DNA of 25,870 nt, taken from positions 1 to 25,870 of the forward strand of contig CABSAN010000031.1 in assembly GCA_902475785.1 (NCBI GenBank). Reading direction: 5' to 3'. How positions within the stretch are numbered: the stretch's first letter is position 1; each line of letters begins with the position of its first letter. The stretch is from an uncultured Collinsella sp. Its GTDB lineage: Bacteria > Actinomycetota > Coriobacteriia > Coriobacteriales > Coriobacteriaceae. Positions 6,617 to 14,595 of the stretch are shown one piece after another. Made by a program: the position numbers and the translations under genes. A model generated the notes under the pieces. It made no database searches. It had not been told where the DNA came from and was given only the letters and a program-made list of their open reading frames with translations.

Positions 6617-9298
6617 ATGCAAAAGGAATACCTGTCCGCCGCGGCGGAGGTGCTCAGCGACCAAGGTGTCGATGAGAACCTCGGCCTGAGCAACGGCGAG
6701 GCGTCGTCGCGCCTCGCCAAGACAGGCCCTAACAAGCTTGAGGAAGCCGAGAAGACGCCGCTGTGGAAGCGCTTCTTTGAGCAGATGGCTGACCCCATGG
6801 TCATCATGCTGATCGTTGCCGCCGTCATCAGCGCGCTCACGGGCATGGTCAAGGGCGAGGCGGACTTTGCCGATGTCGCCATCATCATGTTCGTCGTTAT
6901 CGTCAACTCGGTGCTGGGCGTGGTTCAGGAGGCTAAAAGCGAGGAGGCTCTCGAGGCCCTGCAGGAGATGAGCGCGGCGCAGTCCAAGGTGCTGCGCGAC
7001 GGGAAGCTCGTGCACCTGCCGAGCGCCGAGCTCGTGCCCGGCGACGTGATCATGCTCGAGGCGGGCGACTCCGTCCCGGCCGACTGCCGCGTGCTCGAGA
7101 GCGCCACGATGAAGATCGAAGAGGCCGCACTGACCGGCGAGTCCGTGCCGGTCGAGAAGCACGCCAACGTGATCGAGCTCGCCGCGGGCACCGATGACGT
7201 GCCGCTCGGCGACCGCAAGAACATGTGCTACATGGGCTCCACCGTGGTGTACGGCCGCGGTCGCGCCGTCGTGGTCGGCACCGGCATGGATACCGAGATG
7301 GGCAAGATTGCCGGCGCCCTGGCCGAGGCCAAGGAAGAGCTCACGCCGTTGCAGGTGAAGCTCGCCGAGCTCAGCCGCATCCTTACCATCATGGTGATCG
7401 TCATCTGCGTCGTGATCTTTGGTGTTGATATCCTCCGTCACGGCGTGGGCAACGTCCTTACCGACCCGACTGCCCTGCTCGACACCTTTATGGTCGCCGT
7501 CTCGCTTGCCGTCGCCGCCATCCCCGAGGGCCTGGTCGCCGTCGTGACCATCGTGCTTTCGCTCGGCGTGACCAAGATGGCCAAGCGCCAGGCGATCATC
7601 CGCAAGCTTTCTGCCGTCGAGACCCTCGGCTGCACGCAGACCATCTGCTCCGACAAGACCGGTACCCTTACCCAAAACAAGATGACCGTCGTCAAGCACG
7701 AGCTCGCTGCGCCTAAGGAGAAGTTCCTGGCCGGTATGGCGCTGTGTTCCGATGCCCAGTGGGACGAGGAGCTGGGCGAGGCCGTGGGCGAGCCGACTGA
7801 GTGCGCTCTTGTCAACGACGCTGGCAAGGCGGGCCTCACTGGCCTGACTGCCGAGCATCCGCGCGTGGGCGAGGCTCCGTTCGACTCGGGCCGCAAGATG
7901 ATGTCCGTGGTCGTCGAGACCCTGGACGGCGAGTACGAGCAGTACACCAAGGGCGCGCCCGACGTGGTGATTGGCCTGTGCACCCATATCTACGAGGGCG
8001 ATAAGGTTGTGCCCCTGACCGAGGAGCGTCGTGCCGAGCTCGTGGCAGCCAACAAGGCCATGGCCGACGAGGCCCTGCGCGTGCTGGCGCTGGCGAGCCG
8101 CACCTACACCGAGGTTCCCGCCGACTGCAGCCCCGCTGCGCTCGAGCATGACCTGGTCTTCTGCGGCCTGTCCGGCATGATCGACCCGGTCCGTCCCGAG
8201 GTGGCCGACGCTATCCGCGAGGCGCACGACGCCGGCATCCGCACCGTCATGATCACGGGCGACCACATCGACACCGCCGTGGCCATCGCCAAGCAGCTGG
8301 GCATCGTCGCCGATCGCAGCCAGGCCATTACCGGTGCCGACCTCGACCGCATGAGCGACGAGGAGCTCGACGCGCACATCGAGGACTACGGCGTGTACGC
8401 CCGCGTCCAGCCCGAGCACAAGACCCGCATCGTCGAGGCTTGGAAGTCGCGCGACCAGATCGTCGCCATGACGGGCGACGGCGTCAACGACGCCCCGTCC
8501 ATCAAGCGCGCCGACATCGGCGTGGGTATGGGCATCACTGGCACCGACGTTACCAAGAACGTCGCCGACATGGTACTTGCCGACGATAACTTCGCCACCA
8601 TCATCGGTGCCTGCGAAGAGGGCCGTCGTATCTACGACAACATCCGCAAGGTCATCCAGTTTTTGCTTTCGGCCAACCTTGCCGAGGTGTTCTCGGTGTT
8701 TATCGCCACACTCATCGGCTTTACCATCTTCCAGCCGGTGCAGCTGCTGTGGGTGAACCTGGTCACCGACTGCTTCCCCGCGCTCGCGCTGGGCATGGAG
8801 GACGCCGAGGGCGACATCATGAAGCGCAAACCGCGCAACGCCAAGGACGGCGTCTTTGCCGGCAATATGGGCTTGGACTGCGTGGTCCAGGGCCTGATCA
8901 TCACCGTGCTGGTGCTGGCGAGCTTTTTTGTGGGCGTGTACTTTGACATGGGCTACATCCACATCGCCGATATGATCGCCGGCAATGCCGACGAGGAAGG
9001 CGTGATGATGGCCTTCATCACGCTCAACATGGTCGAGATCTTCCACTGCTTCAATATGCGCAGCCGTCGTGCGTCGCTGTTTAGCATGAAGAAGCAGAAC
9101 AAGTGGCTGTGGGCTTCGGCCGCGCTGGCGCTGGTGCTGACGGTGATCGTGACCGTGCAGCCGACGCTTGCCGAGATGTTCTTTGGCCCTGTGACGCTTG
9201 AGCTTAAGGGCGTTGTCGCCGCGCTGGGCCTGGCCTTCCTGATCATCCCGCTGATGGAGATCTACAAGGCGATCATGCGCGCGGTCGAGAAGGAGTAA
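6617..9298 (+). CDS. Calcium-transporting P-type ATPase (P2-type, SERCA/PMCA-like)
   Basis: The 893-residue product is a complete P2-type ATPase that pumps Ca2+ (possibly Mn2+) out of the cell. The order is: N-terminal cation-ATPase domain, two helices (~60-105), actuator domain with TGES (173-176), helices M3-M4 with AAIPEGL (~300-306), phosphorylation site DKTGT (Asp346), nucleotide domain with KGAPD, hinge TGDGVND (619-625), then six C-terminal helices. Ligands matching SERCA calcium site II are visible: Glu in PEGL and Asn/Asp in WVNLVTD (M6). Asn and Glu in SANLAE (M5), as in site I, are also present. The start ATG has AGGAGGGG seven bases upstream, inside a leader hairpin, so expression is probably controlled at translation. 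The pump is transcribed alone. The ion assignment comes from motif comparison by eye. Confidence 0.93.
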   Translation: MQKEYLSAAAEVLSDQGVDENLGLSNGEASSRLAKTGPNKLEEAEKTPLWKRFFEQMADPMVIMLIVAAVISALTGMVKGEADFADVAIIMFVVIVNSVLGVVQEAKSEEALEALQEMSAAQSKVLRDGKLVHLPSAELVPGDVIMLEAGDSVPADCRVLESATMKIEEAALTGESVPVEKHANVIELAAGTDDVPLGDRKNMCYMGSTVVYGRGRAVVVGTGMDTEMGKIAGALAEAKEELTPLQVKLAELSRILTIMVIVICVVIFGVDILRHGVGNVLTDPTALLDTFMVAVSLAVAAIPEGLVAVVTIVLSLGVTKMAKRQAIIRKLSAVETLGCTQTICSDKTGTLTQNKMTVVKHELAAPKEKFLAGMALCSDAQWDEELGEAVGEPTECALVNDAGKAGLTGLTAEHPRVGEAPFDSGRKMMSVVVETLDGEYEQYTKGAPDVVIGLCTHIYEGDKVVPLTEERRAELVAANKAMADEALRVLALASRTYTEVPADCSPAALEHDLVFCGLSGMIDPVRPEVADAIREAHDAGIRTVMITGDHIDTAVAIAKQLGIVADRSQAITGADLDRMSDEELDAHIEDYGVYARVQPEHKTRIVEAWKSRDQIVAMTGDGVNDAPSIKRADIGVGMGITGTDVTKNVADMVLADDNFATIIGACEEGRRIYDNIRKVIQFLLSANLAEVFSVFIATLIGFTIFQPVQLLWVNLVTDCFPALALGMEDAEGDIMKRKPRNAKDGVFAGNMGLDCVVQGLIITVLVLASFFVGVYFDMGYIHIADMIAGNADEEGVMMAFITLNMVEIFHCFNMRSRRASLFSMKKQNKWLWASAALALVLTVIVTVQPTLAEMFFGPVTLELKGVVAALGLAFLIIPLMEIYKAIMRAVEKE

Positions 9299-9310
9299 GT
9301 TAACCTGTCC

Positions 9311-9400
9311 GGGCCCGCCCCTGCGTGTTTTCTTCTTCGCTGGTCCTCGCGCTTCGCGCTGCGGGATCGCTCAGAAGAAACCCCTCCCGGCGGGCGGGCC
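9311..9400. repeat. Long GC-rich stem-loop region downstream of the ATPase
   Basis: GGCCCGCCC (9312-9320) is the reverse complement of 9392-9400. Nested inside it, TTTCTTCT (9329-9336) pairs with AGAAGAAA (9373-9380). The centre contains further short palindromes around GCGCTTCGCGC. Together they could form an extended ~90-base hairpin, which may protect the ATPase mRNA end or be a member of an interspersed palindromic family. Confidence 0.45.
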
Positions 9401-9442
9401 TTCGGATAGCCTCTCGGGACCGTAAGCTGAGGGAAAGTGTGT

Positions 9443-9476
9443 GAGCTGGTCGGGCTTTGCCCGGCCAGCTCTTTTT
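9443..9476 (+). terminator. Rho-independent terminator upstream of rsgA
   Basis: A 13-bp stem with one G-T pair (9443-9455 with 9459-9471) and a TTT loop is followed by TTTTT. It lies 145 bases after the ATPase stop and should end ATPase transcripts. Confidence 0.85.
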
Positions 9477-9486
9477 GATTTAAAAT
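9457..9486 (+). promoter_or_regulatory. Candidate rsgA promoter overlapping the terminator
   Basis: TTGCCC (9457-9462), 18 bases and TAAAAT (9481-9486). The -35 box lies in the loop and descending arm of the preceding terminator hairpin. Transcription would start near 9493, 32 bases before the GTG start. Confidence 0.4.
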
Positions 9487-9524
9487 ACCTGCTCAGTTGT
9501 GATTTTTGGTGCTGGGAGGCGTTT

Positions 9525-10709
9525 GTGGCTAAGGCTAAGGCTAAGGCGAAGAAAAAGACGACGGGGGCGCGGGCTAAGCGCGATCGTCGTCGGAAGCTTG
9601 CGACCGAAGCCCCTGCATCTGCTGAGGAGTTGCTGGCGAGTGTACCGGGGCTTGACGCGCTGCAGGATGTTCCGGCGTTCGATGACCTGCCGGTCGATGC
9701 GGCTCAGCAGGCTGCATTTGACGACTTTTGCGTACAGGCCGAGGAGCCCGAGCAGATGCAGCTCGGTGCCGTGGTGCGCCTGGACCGCGGGTTTCCGCTG
9801 GTAGCAACTGACGATGACACGTTTCGTGCCGAGCATGCCGTAGGGTTTGCCAAGTCGCGTGGCGGGGACGAGGTCTTGCTGCCCGCCGTGGGCGACCGCG
9901 TGGCGGTTCGCCGTGCTCCCGGGCACGACATGGGCGTCATCGAGTGCGTGCTGCCGCGCCGTACGAGCTTTGAGCGCTGGCGTGGCCGTGCCCGCGGGGA
10001 GCGCCAGGTGCTCTGCTCCAACGTTGACAGCGTGCTGATCGTGCAGGCGCTCGGCGCCGGCGAGGTACTGCTCGATCGCGTGGCGCGCTCACTGGTGTTG
10101 GCGCTCGATTGCGATGCCGAGCCGGTGGTGGTGCTCACCAAGGCCGACCGTTGCGAGGCCGATGAGCTCGAGCGCGATCTGGACCGCGTGCGCCGTCTGG
10201 TGGGTCCGGACGTGCGCGTGATTGTGACGTCTTCTGCCGAGGGCCTCGGCCTGGACGAGGTTCGCGCCTGCGTGCCGGCTGGGAGCTGTGCCATGATCTT
10301 GGGCGAGTCGGGCGCCGGCAAGTCGACGCTGCTCAATGCGCTGCTGGGCCACGATGCGCTGGCCACTGGCGGCGTGCGCGAGCGTGATGACCAAGGTCGC
10401 CACACCACGGTTGCGCGCGTGATGGTGGCGCTGCCGGGCGACGCCGGCGTGATCGCCGATGCCCCGGGCCTGCGCAGCCTGCCGCTCGTGGGCCACGAAC
10501 GCGGGTTGGCTCGCGCGTTCCCCGAGATCGTCGAGGCGTCGCGTGCGTGCCGGTTTGGCGATTGCACGCATACCCATGAGCCGGGTTGTGCCGTTCGCGA
10601 GGCCGAGGGCGCGGGGCAGATTGACAGCCTGCGCCTGGAGACGTTCCAAAACCTGGCGTCATCCATGCGCGTAAGTGCCCAAATGCTCGACCCCGATGTC
10701 CATCTGTAA
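9525..10709 (+). CDS. rsgA: Ribosome small-subunit biogenesis GTPase RsgA
   Basis: This 394-residue circularly permuted GTPase acts late in 30S subunit maturation. The motif order is typical: G4 TKAD, G5-like SSAEGLG, then G1 GESGAGKS (260-267), G2 HTT and G3 DAPGLRS. A C-terminal zinc knuckle follows (C342, C347, H349, C355 in CRFGDCTHTHEPGC). An OB-fold region precedes the G domain (about 80-160). I chose GTG 9525, which has GGGAGG five bases upstream; the frame extends to ATG 9441, but that part runs through the terminator. The N-terminus begins with a Lys/Ala tract encoded by repeated GCTAAG codons, which could help rRNA binding and could vary in length. A terminator follows the gene. Confidence 0.95.
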   Translation: MAKAKAKAKKKTTGARAKRDRRRKLATEAPASAEELLASVPGLDALQDVPAFDDLPVDAAQQAAFDDFCVQAEEPEQMQLGAVVRLDRGFPLVATDDDTFRAEHAVGFAKSRGGDEVLLPAVGDRVAVRRAPGHDMGVIECVLPRRTSFERWRGRARGERQVLCSNVDSVLIVQALGAGEVLLDRVARSLVLALDCDAEPVVVLTKADRCEADELERDLDRVRRLVGPDVRVIVTSSAEGLGLDEVRACVPAGSCAMILGESGAGKSTLLNALLGHDALATGGVRERDDQGRHTTVARVMVALPGDAGVIADAPGLRSLPLVGHERGLARAFPEIVEASRACRFGDCTHTHEPGCAVREAEGAGQIDSLRLETFQNLASSMRVSAQMLDPDVHL

Positions 10710-10726
10710 TTGAATTTTCCTATGAC

Positions 10727-10761
10727 AGCCGTCTCCTAACTGCTTGGGAGGCGGCTTTTTT
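10727..10761 (+). terminator. Rho-independent terminator of rsgA
   Basis: AGCCGTCTCCT-type left arm (10727-10737) pairs with 10746-10756, with T-G wobbles, and is followed by six T residues. It lies 18 bases after the rsgA stop. Confidence 0.85.
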
Positions 10762-10800
10762 GCTGCCAAAGCGCCTCGAAATATGCGTTTTGCCGACGTT

Positions 10801-10870
10801 CTGACCAAAACCTTGCCACGAGCTTGACGGGCTGGTCAGCTTTTGGTCAGCAATTGGTTTGACATCTAAA
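10801..10870 (+). promoter_or_regulatory. Putative control region of the Tad pilus operon
   Basis: Three copies of one motif occur. CTGACCAAAA (10801-10810) is the exact reverse complement of TTTTGGTCAG (10841-10850). GGTCAGC is directly repeated at 10834-10840 and 10845-10851, 11 bases apart, about one helical turn. A weak promoter (TTGGTC 10843-10848, 16 bases, TCTAAA 10865-10870) overlaps the last copy; TTGACA at 10859-10864 is an alternative -35 with no good -10. The repeats look like half-sites for a transcription factor. Confidence 0.4.
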
Positions 10871-10920
10871 ACCAAGATCGCGATTGCGCCGCTTTGCGCC
10901 CTGGTCGCCCAGACAATGGT

Positions 10921-10946
10921 GGTACGGGCATTTGCCCGGTGCTACC
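10921..10946 (+). promoter_or_regulatory. Leader hairpin just upstream of cpaB
   Basis: CGGGC-ATTT-GCCCG (10925-10938), flanked by GGTA and TACC, forms a stem-loop ending five bases before the GAGGAG ribosome site of cpaB. It may influence translation or mRNA stability. Confidence 0.35.
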
Positions 10947-10961
10947 TTGAGAGGAGCGGCC

Positions 10962-11621
10962 GTGAACAAGAGCAAGCGCATCGCCATCAGTCTGGTCGCG
11001 GGCGTGCTTGCCGCGGCGCTCTGCATGGTCTACGGCTCGTCGATCCGCTCGCAAGCCGAGCGGGCCCAGGCCGAGACTTTGGCAAAATACGGCGGCGACC
11101 GCGTTGAGGTGTGCGTCGCGGCGCGCGATATCGATGCGGGCGAGACCCTCGACGAGACTAATGTCATAACTCAGGAATGGCTGGCGAGTCTGTTGCCGCG
11201 TGATGCGGCGACCGAGCTGCGTCAGGTGCGCGGCGACGTGACGACCTCGCGCATTCCCAAAAACGCCGTGATTTGCAATGTCTACACCAAGGCCGAAAGC
11301 CACAAGCTCGAGGTGCCTAAAGGCAAGGTTGCCGTTTCGGTGGCGGTCGATGCCGAGCACTCGGTCGGCGGCGCCACGGGCGTGGGCAGCTATGTGGACG
11401 TGTACGTGCAAAAAGATGGCGTGACCGATCGTTTGTGCGGCGCGTACGTAATCGATACCAGCGAAGATGCCGGCACCACGCGTGAAGGCAAGATCGAGTG
11501 GGTGACGCTGGCGGCAGACCCCGAAGATGTCAAGGAATTGCTGGGAGCCTCGGGAAAGGGAACGGTCAGCTTGACGATTCCCGCCACGGCGCGCGGCAAA
11601 AAGAGCGGAGGCGACGAGTGA
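10962..11621 (+). CDS. cpaB: Tad pilus assembly protein CpaB/RcpC (SAF domain)
   Basis: This 219-residue protein starts at GTG 10962, with GAGGAG five bases upstream. One N-terminal helix (about 7-25, AISLVAGVLAAALCMVYG) anchors it, with the rest outside the membrane. The body has the CpaB layout: a SAF-like domain beginning VEVCVAARDIDAGETLDETNV and a second CpaB/RcpC domain with VAVSVAVDAEHSVGGATGVGSYVDVYV. In Gram-negative bacteria CpaB helps the outer-membrane secretin. Here there is no secretin, so it may guide the pilus through the cell wall. This is the first gene of the Tad operon, and its TGA overlaps the next ATG by one base. Confidence 0.88.
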   Translation: MNKSKRIAISLVAGVLAAALCMVYGSSIRSQAERAQAETLAKYGGDRVEVCVAARDIDAGETLDETNVITQEWLASLLPRDAATELRQVRGDVTTSRIPKNAVICNVYTKAESHKLEVPKGKVAVSVAVDAEHSVGGATGVGSYVDVYVQKDGVTDRLCGAYVIDTSEDAGTTREGKIEWVTLAADPEDVKELLGASGKGTVSLTIPATARGKKSGGDE

Positions 11622-13270
11622 TGAAGGCGATCTGGCTTGCGTGCTGCGCGTGCGGCGATTACGGGCTGCTACAGCAGGAAGTCGAGGGTCGCGATGTGGG
11701 CGCGCAGGTGCTTCGCGTGGGCGATCTGGACGGGCTGGTATCCATGGCGCGGGCGTTTCCGTCGCGCCGCGGTGCCGCCATCATCGCGGCATCTCTGTTC
11801 GATACCGAAGACGTGCGGAAGACCGTTGCACGCCTGACGGCCGAGGGCCGTGTGAGTCGCGTCGTCGTGTTGATCGAGACGCTCGACCCGTCGGATATCG
11901 AAGGGCTGTTTCGCGCGGGGGCGACCGAGGTCATCGCTGCGCACAGTTTGTGCGGCAACGGGCGCGCGGGCGAGGGAACGGTTGATTCCGATCGGCGCAT
12001 GACGATTGAGCCCGATGCTTTTGTTGATAGGGAACCCGGGGCGCCTCGCGCTACAAGAGGCCCGCGTGTTGATGAATATGGAAAAGCGGAAGCCGAGCAT
12101 GGTCGGCGCCCCCGGGACCCCCTTGCATACGATGACGCTGGAAGGCCGGTACCGTATGGCGATGACGTTCTGGCTGAAGATATGGGATACGTGCACGGCG
12201 TAAATCTGGCCGATGAGCTCGACGAGGTCGAGGGTTTTGCCGGGGCTGACGAGCCGTGTGCCGCTGCGTCTTTGGCTTTGGAATCGCAGCCCGGGCAGCC
12301 TGCCATGCCGGCTTGGGCTCAGCGCGTGACCGCGGCGGGGGAGACGGGGATGTTATCGCCCGCGTCCGTGTCGCGGGTTCCTGCACCGTCGGCCCCCGCG
12401 CCGTCGGCGGACGCTTCGATTCCGTCGCGTCGGGCGCCGGTCGTCTGCGCCGTCTCGGGTTCGGGCGGTTGCGGCAAGTCGACGATCGTTGCCACCATGG
12501 CGCATGCGGCGTCGCTGTTGGGTTTGCGTGCCGCTGTGCTCGACTTGGACCTCATGTTTGGAAACCTATACGATCTGCTGGGTGTCGATGCCCCACATGA
12601 TATAGCGACGCTTATCGAGCCGTCGGCGGCGGGCGCACTTGCCGAGCCGGATATCGTGGCCGCATCGATGCGCGTCGCCCCAGGCGTTACGCTCTGGGGG
12701 CCTGTCGCGGCCCCCGAGAAGGCCGAGCTCATGGCACGTCCGGTAGAGCTATTGCTCGATGTTTTGCGTCGCGAATCCGACGTGGTCTTTGTTGACACCT
12801 CGGTCTTTTGGGGTGATGCCGTGGCCGCCGCGGTGGCGGCGAGCGACCGTTGCCTGGTCGTAGGCGATGCGGCGGTATCGTCCGCGACATCCGCTTCGCG
12901 CGTCATTGAGCTGGCGAGCCGCGTGGGCGTGCCACGCACGCGCATGAGCGCCGTGTTCAACCGGTTTGGTGCGCGCGGTGCCGACGAGGACGTCGCCATG
13001 CGCTTTGAGATTGCCTGCGCACTGAGCTCCAAGATTCGCATTGCCGATGGCGGCCAGGACTTGGCCGCGCTCATGGCATTCGGTCGCGCCGACGAGGCAG
13101 TGGGTCAGACGAGCGCTTTTGCGACCAGCGTGCGCGAGGCCACGCGCGAGATGCTCGTGGAGCTGGGCTGCGCCGTCGGTCCTTGGAGCGATATGGTCGC
13201 TGACCGCGCGACCCGCACCGAGCGCCCGCGCATCCGTCTTCCCTGGTCGCGTGAGGGTGATTCGCGATGA
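11621..13270 (+). CDS. cpaE: Tad pilus localisation ATPase CpaE/TadZ (MinD/ParA-like)
   Basis: The product has 549 residues. Residues ~1-115 resemble an atypical receiver domain (VSRVVVLIETLDPSDIEGLFRAGATEVIAA). A long acidic and then Pro/Ala-rich linker follows (~120-275). Then comes a MinD/ParA-like ATPase starting VVCAVSGSGGCGKS, with the P-loop at 280-287, and AAVLDLDLMFGNLYDLLG. TadZ/CpaE proteins place the pilus machine at a cell pole. I chose ATG 11621, which overlaps the cpaB stop; GTG 11618 is equally possible, since GGAGG at 11607-11611 serves both. The linker is unusually long and low in complexity, which may reflect a species-specific spacer. The gene overlaps cpaF by four bases (ATGA). 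Confidence 0.85.
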   Translation: MKAIWLACCACGDYGLLQQEVEGRDVGAQVLRVGDLDGLVSMARAFPSRRGAAIIAASLFDTEDVRKTVARLTAEGRVSRVVVLIETLDPSDIEGLFRAGATEVIAAHSLCGNGRAGEGTVDSDRRMTIEPDAFVDREPGAPRATRGPRVDEYGKAEAEHGRRPRDPLAYDDAGRPVPYGDDVLAEDMGYVHGVNLADELDEVEGFAGADEPCAAASLALESQPGQPAMPAWAQRVTAAGETGMLSPASVSRVPAPSAPAPSADASIPSRRAPVVCAVSGSGGCGKSTIVATMAHAASLLGLRAAVLDLDLMFGNLYDLLGVDAPHDIATLIEPSAAGALAEPDIVAASMRVAPGVTLWGPVAAPEKAELMARPVELLLDVLRRESDVVFVDTSVFWGDAVAAAVAASDRCLVVGDAAVSSATSASRVIELASRVGVPRTRMSAVFNRFGARGADEDVAMRFEIACALSSKIRIADGGQDLAALMAFGRADEAVGQTSAFATSVREATREMLVELGCAVGPWSDMVADRATRTERPRIRLPWSREGDSR

Positions 13271-14595
13271 GTCTGCAGACGCGGATTAAAGCCGCTGGCG
13301 CGGCCGCTGCGGCTGCCCCCGTTGATGCGGGACGCCGCCGTGCCGTTAAACGCCGCACCAAGCGTGCGGTGATGGACCGCATGGGCTACGACGAGGTGGC
13401 GCGCATCAGCGCCTACGTCGACCCTGCCCTTGCCCGCTCTGAGCTACGTCCGGCGGTGGAAGCGGCGCTCAACGTGGAAGAGCCAACCGACTTGGCGACG
13501 CCTGAGCGTGAGACCATCATCGACGAGATTCTAGATGACGTGGTGGGCCTGGGACCGCTGCAGCCGCTCATCGAGGACGACACCGTTACCGAAATCATGA
13601 TCAACGGCTGTCGCTCTGCCTTTTTTGAGCGCAGTGGCGTTTTGTATCCCATCGAGCACGCGTTTGAGGACGACGAGCAGATCCGTGTGCTCATCGACCG
13701 CATCATCTCGCCGCTCGGCCGTCGTATTGACGAGCGTAGCCCCATCGTCAACGCCCGCCTCAAGACGGGTTATCGCGTCAACGCGGTGATTCCACCCGTG
13801 GCGATCGACGGGCCAATCCTTACCATCCGTAAGTTCTCGGACCGTATCTGTTCGTTAGACGAGCTTGTGGGGTTGGGGTCACTGCCGCTTTGGTATGCGC
13901 AGCTGCTGTCGTGCGCGGTGTCGTTGCGGCAGGACTTGGCGGTTGCGGGAGGCACGGGGTCGGGCAAGACCACGCTGCTCAACGCACTGTCGTGCGAGAT
14001 TTCCACCGGCGAGCGCATCGTGACGATCGAGGATTCCGCCGAGCTCAAGTTTGCACATCACCCACACGTTGTCCGTCTGGAGGCGCGTGAGGCGTCAATC
14101 GAGGGCGAGGGTGCGGTGACGATTCGCGACCTGGTGACCAATGCTCTGCGTATGCGCCCCGACCGCATCGTCGTGGGCGAGGTGCGCGGTGCCGAGTGCT
14201 GCGACATGCTGCAGGCCATGAACACGGGCCACGACGGCTCGCTCACCACGCTCCATGCGGGTACCGAGCAGGAGACCGTGGTTCGCCTGACGCTGCTTGC
14301 GCGCTACGGCATCGATTTGCCGAGTGAGCTTATCGAAGAGCAGATCGCCATGGCGCTCGACGGCATCGTGATGTCCGAGCGTCATGCAGATGGCAGGCGC
14401 TTTGTGGCCTCATATTCGGGGGTTCGCCGCGGTGCGTCGGGCAGTGTTGAGCTCGAACGCTACGTGACTTTCGATGCCGCCGAACGCACCTGGACGCTCG
14501 ACCGCGAGCCGCCGTTTATTACGGAGGGCTTGCGGTCGGGAACGCTCACGCAAGAGGAGGTGGACGAATGGAGATCGCTATGCCCCTCGTCGTAG
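13267..14595 (+). CDS. cpaF: Tad pilus secretion ATPase CpaF/TadA
   Basis: This 442-residue type II/IV secretion ATPase drives Flp pilus polymerisation at the inner face of the membrane. An N-terminal all-alpha region is followed by the core with GLGPLQPLIEDDTVTEIMING, Walker A GGTGSGKT (228-235), an Asp-box (IVTIEDSAELKF), Walker B region RPDRIVVGEVRGAE and His-box GHDGSLTTLHAG. All motifs of the TadA subfamily are intact, so the enzyme should be active. The start overlaps the cpaE stop (ATGA), and the 3' end overlaps tadB by 28 bases. Length is normal for the family. Confidence 0.96.
   Translation: MSLQTRIKAAGAAAAAAPVDAGRRRAVKRRTKRAVMDRMGYDEVARISAYVDPALARSELRPAVEAALNVEEPTDLATPERETIIDEILDDVVGLGPLQPLIEDDTVTEIMINGCRSAFFERSGVLYPIEHAFEDDEQIRVLIDRIISPLGRRIDERSPIVNARLKTGYRVNAVIPPVAIDGPILTIRKFSDRICSLDELVGLGSLPLWYAQLLSCAVSLRQDLAVAGGTGSGKTTLLNALSCEISTGERIVTIEDSAELKFAHHPHVVRLEAREASIEGEGAVTIRDLVTNALRMRPDRIVVGEVRGAECCDMLQAMNTGHDGSLTTLHAGTEQETVVRLTLLARYGIDLPSELIEEQIAMALDGIVMSERHADGRRFVASYSGVRRGASGSVELERYVTFDAAERTWTLDREPPFITEGLRSGTLTQEEVDEWRSLCPSS

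Noticed and set aside
6563..9046. 827-codon minus-strand open frame opposite the cation ATPase
   Set aside because: Its His/Asp/Gly-rich translation is typical of the antisense of a GC-biased gene, and the sense strand encodes a complete P-type ATPase with all motifs.
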